Below are positions 1 through 5,154 of a stretch of DNA of 5,154 nucleotides, piece after piece. Under the pieces are notes generated by a model, which saw only the letters and a program-made list of their open reading frames with translations, was not told where the DNA came from and did not search any database. A program made the position numbers and the translations under genes. Each line of letters opens with the position of its first letter. The first letter of the stretch is position 1. This stretch comes from Sulfurimonas sp. (GTDB lineage: Bacteria; Campylobacterota; Campylobacteria; Campylobacterales; Sulfurimonadaceae): assembly GCA_002733155.1 (NCBI GenBank), contig NVUO01000009.1:51940-57093 (forward strand). Direction: 5' to 3'.

Positions 1-6
1 TACGGA

Positions 7-450
7 CTATCCTAGTAGTTCTTTTACACACTGGTTTATACGTTTTCCATCAGCTTTACCAGCTAAGTCCTTAGAAGCTGTACCCATAACCTTACCCATA
101 TCTTTCATAGTAGATGCTCCAACCTTAGTTATTATACTTTTAATAACATCACTTAATTCATCATCACTTAGTTGAGCTGGTAAATATGGCTCATAAAAAG
201 CTATCTCATCTAATTCTATTTGCATTAGGTCATCACGACCTGCATCTTTGTACTGGGATGCTGAATCTTTTCCTTTTTTTACCTGAGTTTGAATGATTTT
301 AATTACGTCATCATCATTTAAATCTTTTCTTTCATCAACTTCTATTTGTTTAAATGCGCTACTTAATAGTCTAAGTGCATCTCTTTTTTTAGTCTCTTTT
401 GCTTTCATTGCATTTTTTATTTCTTGGTTTATTTTTTCTCTTAAGTTCAT
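7..450 (-). CDS. yqeY: GatB/YqeY domain protein
   Basis: Complete 147-residue protein of the YqeY family. Its fold resembles the C-terminal tRNA-binding tail domain of the GatB subunit of the Glu/Asp-tRNA amidotransferase. Stand-alone YqeY proteins are cytosolic and lack the GatB catalytic part; their cellular role is poorly defined. Family hallmarks are a charged helical N-terminus (residues 1-40), the LPAQLS segment (90-95), KDMGKVMG (116-123) and GKADGKRIN (131-139). Length is normal for the family. The ATG start is supported by an AAAAAAGG Shine-Dalgarno sequence (467-460) nine bases upstream. The gene is divergent from flgH across 63 bases and has its own TATAAT box. Only six bases follow the stop before the window edge, so the downstream context is unknown. 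Family assignment is firm; the function is not. Confidence 0.93.
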   Translation of the reverse strand: MNLREKINQEIKNAMKAKETKKRDALRLLSSAFKQIEVDERKDLNDDDVIKIIQTQVKKGKDSASQYKDAGRDDLMQIELDEIAFYEPYLPAQLSDDELSDVIKSIITKVGASTMKDMGKVMGTASKDLAGKADGKRINQCVKELLG

Positions 451-468
451 ATAGATATACCTTTTTTA

Positions 469-484
469 TGGAACTAATTTTGCT
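469..484 (+). promoter_or_regulatory. Sigma-54 (RpoN) promoter for flgH
   Basis: The sequence TGGAAC, five bases, then TTGCT matches the sigma-54 consensus TGGCAC-N5-TTGCW, with the invariant GG (470-471) and GC (482-483) exactly 12 bases apart. GGAAC-type -24 elements are typical of epsilonproteobacterial flagellar promoters. The predicted transcript start is near 495, giving a leader of about 19 bases before the flgH ATG at 514. In Campylobacter and Helicobacter, rod, hook and ring genes are controlled by RpoN with the FlgR/FlgS system, so position and target agree. No enhancer for an activator is visible in the short intergenic region. Confidence 0.75.
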
Positions 485-487
485 AGT

Positions 488-493
488 ATTATA
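488..493 (-). promoter_or_regulatory. Sigma-70 -10 box for yqeY
   Basis: On the minus strand this reads TATAAT, a perfect housekeeping -10 hexamer. It would start transcription near position 481 and give a leader of about 30 bases that contains the yqeY Shine-Dalgarno sequence. No good TTGACA box lies at the usual distance. That is common in Campylobacter-type promoters, where T-rich sequence substitutes for the -35 box, and the upstream bases here are T-rich on this strand. In such AT-rich DNA a chance match is possible. Confidence 0.5.
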
Positions 494-513
494 ACTAAAT
501 AAAAGAGAGTAAA

Positions 514-1218
514 ATGATAAAAAAGATTTTAGTATACTTAGTAACTTGTTTTAATATATTATTTTTTTCAGCTTGTACAGCTGGACTAACTGAACCAGAG
601 ATAAATTTTAAACCGCCATCGTATGTTGAGCAAATGCCAGCTAGGGAGGGTAAAAAAGATTTTACTTCAACTGGTAGTATTTTTGGACAGGGTGACAATC
701 CTCTATTTTCAGATCATAAAGCTATGAATGTAAATGATATAGTTAGGGTAGTTATTTCAGAAACTACTAATAGCTCAAATACAGGATCTAAACAATTAAG
801 TGAAGATGAGAGTATAAACTTAGGTGGTGGTGTATTTTCAGCTGGGGGTATTGCATCTAAGACTGTAAATGATTTTACAAATATAGGTTTTAAAAGCACT
901 ACTACAAATGCTTATGCTGGAGCTGGTAGTGCTATTAAAAATGCTACATTTACAACTACTGTATCTGCTAGGGTAGTTAAGGTCTTAGAAAATGGAAACT
1001 ATTTTATAACAGGAAAGAGGGAGATTTTAGTAGATGAGCAAAAACAAATTATACAAATCAGTGGAGTTATTCGTCCATATGATATTGACCAAAATAATAA
1101 AATAACTTCAGCTCAAATGAGTGATGCTAAGATTCTTTATAAGACACAAGGAGATGTAAATCGTGCTACACAACAAGGCTGGGGAAGTAAAATTATTCAA
1201 TCTGTTTGGCCATTTTAA
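514..1218 (+). CDS. flgH: Flagellar L-ring protein FlgH (lipoprotein)
   Basis: Complete 234-residue FlgH, the outer-membrane lipoprotein that forms the L-ring bushing around the flagellar rod. Residues 1-20 are a lipoprotein signal peptide ending in a FSAC lipobox, with Cys21 the lipidated residue. FlgH family blocks follow: GSIFGQGDNPLFSD (54-67), the NVNDIVRVVISETT stretch (72-85), the GNYFITGKREI region (161-171), the ISGVIRP segment (182-188), and an SDAKILYK...GWGSKIIQSVWPF ending (203-234), where the terminal aromatic-Pro-Phe is characteristic. Length is normal. A purine-rich AGAGAG sequence just before the ATG is a modest ribosome binding site. The gene lies behind a sigma-54-type promoter, and its last 56 bases overlap the next gene. 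No other flagellar gene is in the window, so this is an isolated flagellar locus as far as can be seen. Confidence 0.97.
   Translation: MIKKILVYLVTCFNILFFSACTAGLTEPEINFKPPSYVEQMPAREGKKDFTSTGSIFGQGDNPLFSDHKAMNVNDIVRVVISETTNSSNTGSKQLSEDESINLGGGVFSAGGIASKTVNDFTNIGFKSTTTNAYAGAGSAIKNATFTTTVSARVVKVLENGNYFITGKREILVDEQKQIIQISGVIRPYDIDQNNKITSAQMSDAKILYKTQGDVNRATQQGWGSKIIQSVWPF
1148..1153 (+). promoter_or_regulatory. Shine-Dalgarno inside flgH, fixes GTG start
   Basis: AAGGAG lies within the flgH coding sequence with a nine-base spacer before the GTG at 1163. It is the strongest ribosome binding site in the window. No better start is visible further downstream before the hydrophobic signal sequence, so it supports GTG 1163 as the initiation codon of the overlapping downstream gene. 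Confidence 0.75.
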
Positions 1219-2614
1219 TTTATTAATATTAATATCTTTGAGTATCTTAAACGCTCAGACATTTGAAAACTTTAAACATTTGTCATCAGATTCTTTTGTT
1301 AATTACAAAGATAAACGTGATGTAGAATTTTCAAAATATTTAAATTTACAGTTTAAAGCTTATCCTTTAGTTAAACCTGAACTTAGATATAAGATAGATA
1401 AACCATCAGCTATACCTTTATCTATGTCAAAAAGCTTAAACTCAGTTGGTCCAGTTGTAAATATAAGAATTAAAAAACAAAAAAATATAGAAAAAAAACA
1501 AAATCATAAACAGAAAAAAAATAAAAAAGATATAAGTTTTGATTTTTTTGGAACAAATTTGGGATTTAATATTCCAGATGGTTTGCGTGATGCTAAATAT
1601 TACCCTCAAAATCAAAAAGGTATAAGAAACTTTTTTAATAAATCTGCAGCTAGTGAGTATGATAACTTATTAGTAGAGATACAAAATATATCTAAAAAAA
1701 TGAATCTTAATGATTGGGCGATTTATCTTTTAGTTAATAAACTATCTAAAAATACCTTAACAAATAGTGATGATGTAAAATTACTTAGCTGGTTTTTATT
1801 AAATAAAATGGGTTATTCTGTAAAAGTAGGGATAATATCTAAACGTATAGTTTTAATGTTTTATTCTAAAAAAATAATTTATGCTACACCATCATATATC
1901 TTTAATAATAAAAGATATTATTTAATATCACAATATTCTAAATCTTCATTATTAAGAGTATATTCATATATTCAAGATTACCCATCTTCAAATAAAGAAC
2001 TAGATTTGTCATTATCAAGCCTTCCTAAATTTGAAGAAGATATCAAGATTAAAACATTAAAGTTTAAAATACATGCTAAAAAATATGAGTTTGACATATC
2101 CTATAATAAAAATATAATAAATTTTATGGATACATATCCACAAGTTGATTATGAGACTTTTTTTAATGCACCTATGGAGAATAGGACATATGAAGATATT
2201 GTAAGTGCTTTAAAAAAGTATATAAATTCTAAACATGCAAGTACAGCTATAAATTTTGTACTTAATTTTGTGCAAAATGCTTTTGTATATGAAAAAGATA
2301 TTAAACAATTTAATAGAGAAAAAGTGATGTTTGCACAAGAGGTATTATTTTATGATAAATCTGATTGTGATGATAGGGCAGTTTTATTTTCATATCTAAT
2401 TAAAAAGTTATTTTCTATTACTGTAATTGGCTTAAAATATGATGATCATATGTCTACAGCCCTTTATATACCAATGAAAGGTGATAGTGTAAGGCTTATG
2501 TCAAAAAGGTTTATAGTAGCTGATCCAAGTTATATAAATGCTAGCATTGGACAAAGTATAGCTAAGTATAAGTCAATAAAACCTACAAAATTTATAATGA
2601 TAAACAAAGATTAG
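1163..2614 (+). CDS. Exported transglutaminase-like protein
   Basis: A 483-residue protein that I do not recognise as a named gene. GTG start with AAGGAG nine bases upstream, overlapping flgH by 56 bases in another frame. Residues 11-31 form a signal peptide (hydrophobic core LLILISLSI, likely cleavage after LNA at 31), so it is probably periplasmic. A lysine-rich low-complexity linker spans about 104-122. The C-terminal part (about 343-475) has a transglutaminase/cysteine-protease-like signature: SDCDDRA with Cys402, DDHMSTA with His429, and VADPSYI with Asp454, in the Cys-His-Asp order and spacing expected of a catalytic triad. Residues 202-246 resemble this block but lack the Cys and His and have Thr242 in place of the Asp, suggesting a degenerate internal duplicate. 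Substrate and reaction (crosslinking, peptidase or amidase) cannot be told from sequence. Coupling to flgH suggests, but does not prove, an envelope or flagellar assembly role. The gene is markedly AT-rich. Confidence 0.85.
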   Translation: MLHNKAGEVKLFNLFGHFNLLILISLSILNAQTFENFKHLSSDSFVNYKDKRDVEFSKYLNLQFKAYPLVKPELRYKIDKPSAIPLSMSKSLNSVGPVVNIRIKKQKNIEKKQNHKQKKNKKDISFDFFGTNLGFNIPDGLRDAKYYPQNQKGIRNFFNKSAASEYDNLLVEIQNISKKMNLNDWAIYLLVNKLSKNTLTNSDDVKLLSWFLLNKMGYSVKVGIISKRIVLMFYSKKIIYATPSYIFNNKRYYLISQYSKSSLLRVYSYIQDYPSSNKELDLSLSSLPKFEEDIKIKTLKFKIHAKKYEFDISYNKNIINFMDTYPQVDYETFFNAPMENRTYEDIVSALKKYINSKHASTAINFVLNFVQNAFVYEKDIKQFNREKVMFAQEVLFYDKSDCDDRAVLFSYLIKKLFSITVIGLKYDDHMSTALYIPMKGDSVRLMSKRFIVADPSYINASIGQSIAKYKSIKPTKFIMINKD

Positions 2615-2644
2615 AGAAAATATATTGATTTTTTTCTAATCTTT
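2606..2644. terminator. Hairpin between convergent genes
   Basis: AAAGATTAG (2606-2614) pairs perfectly with CTAATCTTT (2636-2644). The stem can extend inward six more pairs (one G-U) to 2620/2630, leaving a nine-base loop. The plus-strand arm includes the stop codon of the transglutaminase-like gene. The stem is AT-rich. On the plus strand the T run (2629-2635) sits inside the stem rather than after it, and on the minus strand only a short T-rich stretch follows. It may act as a weak bidirectional terminator for the convergent genes, which end 36 bases apart. Confidence 0.5.
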
Positions 2645-2650
2645 AAAAAA

Positions 2651-4189
2651 CTAATAGTTATAAGCTACCTTATAGGTTGGATCGTCTACTTCGTATGAGC
2701 AATGAGGTCCAGCTTTTTTAAGTATAGCCTTACAATCATCTGATAAGTGACGAAGAAGTAAGTTCTTACCAGCATCTTCATATTTTTTAGTGATAGCGTC
2801 AATAGCTTCAACACCGCTAGAATCCATAACCCTTGCATTTTTAAAATCAATCACAACCTTTGGTGGGTCATTTGGTATATCGAAGTTGTCTGCAAAAGTG
2901 CTAGCTGAAGCAAAAAATAAAGGACCCTCTAGTGTATATACCAATGTTCCATCATCTTCAGCATGGGTCTTAGCCCAGATACGTGCATGTTTCCAGGCAA
3001 AAGCAATGGCTGATATGATAACACCAGCTATAACTGCTATAGCTAAGTCTTCAACTACTGTAATGATAGTTACAGCTAGCATTACAAAAGCGTCAGTACG
3101 AGGCATTTTGTTTAGTCTTGAAAAGCTTGACCACTCAAACGTACCTATACTTACCATAAACATAATTCCAACTAAAACAGCTACTGGAATAGCATTTAAA
3201 ACTCCACTCATAGATACTACTAATATTATTAGTCCAAGGGCAGCTATAAAAGATGAAAGTCTACCAATACCACCAGAGGTATAGTTGATAATACTTTGAC
3301 CAATCATTGCACAACCAGCCATACCACCAAAGAAAGCACAGGTAATATTTCCAGTACCCTGAGCTATACACTCTTTATTAGCTGAACCACGAGTATTACT
3401 TAATTCATCTAAAACAGATAATGTAAGTAATGATTCTATGATACCAACAAGGGCTACAATAACAGCATAAGGAAGTACAAGCATAATTGCATCAAGTGAG
3501 AATAAATACTCAGGAATTCCAAAACTTGGCATTTGACCTGCGTATTTACTCATATCATCAAGTCCGCTTAAAAGAAGGGTATCTGTATTTGTTAAATATA
3601 TAACAAGAGTTATAATTACTATAGCTACAAGTCCAGCTGGTATAACTTTTGTGACCTTAGGCAATATATACATCATAAGCATAGTTAAGGCTACTAATAT
3701 ATACATTATATAACCTTGTCCCTCAAAAAACTTAAACTGAGCTGTACCTATAACTATAGCTAAACCATTTACAAAACCATGAATTGCAGGGGTAGGTACT
3801 AGACGGATAAATTTACCAAGTTTTAAAGCTCCAATAGAAATTTGAATAAGTCCAGCTATTACTGTAGTTAAAAGTATATAATTTAATATCCCCATAGCTA
3901 TATTTTCATCAGCTACACCTTGGGCAGCTAAGATTGAACTAGCCTCCATACTTAAACCAACTAAAACGATAGCTACAGCACCAGTAGCCCCAGATATCAT
4001 ACCTGGTTTGCCACCAATAAGTGATGTTATAAGACCTAGGATAAATGCAGTGTATAAACCAACTATTGGACTAACACCAGCTATAAAAGAAAATGCTATA
4101 GCTTCAGGGACTAAGGCTACAGCTACAACTAAACCTGATAAAATATCATTTTTGATATTTGCTGATGTATATTTTTTTAAATCAAACAA
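2651..4189 (-). CDS. SulP/SLC26 anion transporter with STAS domain
   Basis: Complete 512-residue inner-membrane transporter of the SulP family, which moves inorganic or small organic anions (sulfate, bicarbonate or dicarboxylates, depending on subgroup). Residues 15-400 are a polytopic membrane domain with family motifs: VPEAIAFSFIAGVSPIVGLY (27-46), the GGKPGMISGATGAVAIV block (59-75), PTPAIHGFVNG (132-142), and the conserved NKECIAQGTGN (271-281) and GGMAGCAMIGQS (288-299) segments. Residues about 412-510 form the cytoplasmic STAS domain, with VVIDFKNARVMDSSGVEAI (445-463) containing the DSSG anti-sigma-antagonist-like loop. The start is TTG at 4189, one base after the valS stop, with AAAGG (4200-4196) six bases upstream; no ATG lies before the conserved N-terminus. 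This spacing implies co-transcription and translational coupling with valS. Family is certain; the substrate cannot be chosen from sequence alone. Confidence 0.95.
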   Translation of the reverse strand: MFDLKKYTSANIKNDILSGLVVAVALVPEAIAFSFIAGVSPIVGLYTAFILGLITSLIGGKPGMISGATGAVAIVLVGLSMEASSILAAQGVADENIAMGILNYILLTTVIAGLIQISIGALKLGKFIRLVPTPAIHGFVNGLAIVIGTAQFKFFEGQGYIMYILVALTMLMMYILPKVTKVIPAGLVAIVIITLVIYLTNTDTLLLSGLDDMSKYAGQMPSFGIPEYLFSLDAIMLVLPYAVIVALVGIIESLLTLSVLDELSNTRGSANKECIAQGTGNITCAFFGGMAGCAMIGQSIINYTSGGIGRLSSFIAALGLIILVVSMSGVLNAIPVAVLVGIMFMVSIGTFEWSSFSRLNKMPRTDAFVMLAVTIITVVEDLAIAVIAGVIISAIAFAWKHARIWAKTHAEDDGTLVYTLEGPLFFASASTFADNFDIPNDPPKVVIDFKNARVMDSSGVEAIDAITKKYEDAGKNLLLRHLSDDCKAILKKAGPHCSYEVDDPTYKVAYNY

Positions 4190-4190
4190 C

Positions 4191-5154
4191 CTAAGCCTTT
4201 AGTGAGCTTAACTGCTCTAAAACTTTATTTTGTTTTGTTTTAGCATCTTCTAATGCTTCACGATTTTTTGCTAAAACATCTTCAGGTGCATTTTTTACAA
4301 ATTTTTCATTATTTAACATATTAGATAGTTTATCTATCTCTTTTTGCAGTTTCTCATCTTGTTTTGTTAATTTTGTTATGATTGAACTCAAATCTATTGA
4401 ATCTGTTGGTATAAAAGTCTCACAAGTATTTGATATATCACTTACAGAATTTTCTATACTTACCTCTGTAAACTCAAGATTTTCAACTTTTGCAAGTTTT
4501 ATAATGAAAGGAAGCATAAGCTCTTTATCTTCTTGGCTAATTCCGTCGATTTTTACATATGCTTTATTTATTTTTTGGTTAGCTAGGTCAACAAGAACTT
4601 TTGCACGTCTAATTGAAACAATAACATCCATAATAATTTCAAATTTTCTTTCCTCTTTTTTACGTTTTTTTGTTTTGAATGGATATGTTTTAATCATAAT
4701 AGATGCAGAATCTTCAAGTGAAGTTCCTGAAAGTTCATGGTAGAGATGTTCTGTAATAAATGGCATAAATGGATGAAGTAGTTTCATAGCCTCTTTAAAT
4801 ACAGCTCCAAGTTCAATTATTGAAGCCTTGTCTGCCTTAGAAAGCTCAATTCCCCAACCACAAAATTCATTCCATATAAACCTATAAAGGACTGTAGCTG
4901 CATCATTAAACTTATACTCATCAAGGTTAGCACGTACCTCTAAGGTAGCTTGATTTAGGCGAGACATCATGTAGCGACCGAGGTTGGTTTCAATACAAAA
5001 ACCAGCCATATCTGGGAATGTATCATGATTCATCTGAAGATATTTACTCGCATTAAATAGTTTGTTTGTAAAGTTGCGATTTAACTCTAGTTTTTCTGTA
5101 CTCATACGTATATCACGACCCTGAACTGCTGAAATTGCAAGGGTAAATCGTAAT
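4191..5154 (-). CDS. valS: Valyl-tRNA synthetase, C-terminal part
   Basis: The last 320 residues of a class Ia aminoacyl-tRNA synthetase that charges tRNA-Val with valine and hydrolyses mischarged threonine. The frame stays open to the window edge, so the start is outside. Upstream of the in-frame ATG at 5105 the translation continues as FTLAISAVQGRDIRM, the typical join between catalytic core and anticodon domain, so 5105 is an internal Met and not the start. Fragment residues about 25-145 form the helical anticodon-binding domain, including YKFNDAATVLYRFIWNEF (80-97) and LHPFMPFITEHLYHEL (126-141). Residues about 257-320 form the ValS C-terminal coiled coil, with its NEKFVKNAPEDVLAK hallmark (282-296). 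The catalytic HIGH and KMSKS motifs and the editing domain lie outside the window. sulP follows after one base. Confidence 0.96.
   Translation of the reverse strand, partial: LRFTLAISAVQGRDIRMSTEKLELNRNFTNKLFNASKYLQMNHDTFPDMAGFCIETNLGRYMMSRLNQATLEVRANLDEYKFNDAATVLYRFIWNEFCGWGIELSKADKASIIELGAVFKEAMKLLHPFMPFITEHLYHELSGTSLEDSASIMIKTYPFKTKKRKKEERKFEIIMDVIVSIRRAKVLVDLANQKINKAYVKIDGISQEDKELMLPFIIKLAKVENLEFTEVSIENSVSDISNTCETFIPTDSIDLSSIITKLTKQDEKLQKEIDKLSNMLNNEKFVKNAPEDVLAKNREALEDAKTKQNKVLEQLSSLKA

Noticed and set aside
495..899. Minus-strand open frames opposite the flgH start and signal peptide
   Set aside because: They are shadows of flgH, whose lipobox and family motifs show that the plus strand is coding.
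2790..3284. Plus-strand open frame of 164 codons inside the transporter gene
   Set aside because: It is antisense to conserved SulP and STAS motifs, its translation has no recognisable features, and there is no convincing ribosome binding site.
4008..4202. Plus-strand open frame spanning the start of the transporter gene
   Set aside because: It is the complement of the conserved SulP N-terminus and shows no independent coding signal.
4192..4210. Short inverted repeat TAAGC/GCTTA around the valS stop and sulP Shine-Dalgarno
   Set aside because: Five pairs with a nine-base loop and no T tract are too weak to call a terminator or regulatory hairpin in such AT-rich DNA.
4378..4743. Plus-strand open frame of 121 codons inside valS
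   Set aside because: It is antisense to the conserved ValS C-terminal region, and the apparent hydrophobicity is a mirror effect of the real frame.
4191..5105. A separate 304-residue protein starting at ATG 5105
   Set aside because: The same frame continues upstream with typical ValS sequence to the window edge, so this is an internal methionine of a truncated valS.

Overview
This AT-rich window looks like chromosomal DNA from a Campylobacterota (Epsilonproteobacteria) species, most plausibly Arcobacter-like. That placement rests on low GC, codon use and the style of the flagellar and housekeeping proteins. It is an inference, and no marker here fixes the genus. There is no mobile element, CRISPR array or RNA gene.

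Layout, left to right. (1) yqeY (minus strand) encodes a complete GatB/YqeY-family protein. (2) A 63-base divergent intergenic region carries a sigma-54-type promoter pointing right (TGGAAC-N5-TTGCT) and a TATAAT -10 box pointing left. (3) flgH (plus strand) encodes the flagellar L-ring lipoprotein. (4) Overlapping the end of flgH by 56 bases, from a GTG start with a strong Shine-Dalgarno sequence, lies a gene for an exported 483-residue protein. It carries a Cys-His-Asp transglutaminase-like triad near its C-terminus and a degenerate copy of the same motif block in its middle. (5) A hairpin overlaps that gene's stop codon and separates it from the convergent minus-strand pair. (6) sulP encodes a SulP/SLC26-type anion transporter with a STAS domain, starting at TTG one base after the stop of (7) valS. 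Only the last 320 residues of valS are in the window, and it runs off the right edge.

How the genes relate. flgH and the transglutaminase-like gene appear to form one transcription unit that is probably expressed with the sigma-54 class of flagellar genes. valS-sulP is a second, tightly packed unit facing it. yqeY is transcribed away on its own promoter. The most noteworthy part is the uncharacterised transglutaminase-like protein, which appears translationally coupled to an outer-membrane flagellar ring component. It may be a periplasmic factor used in flagellar assembly or envelope remodelling, but that role is inferred from context only.
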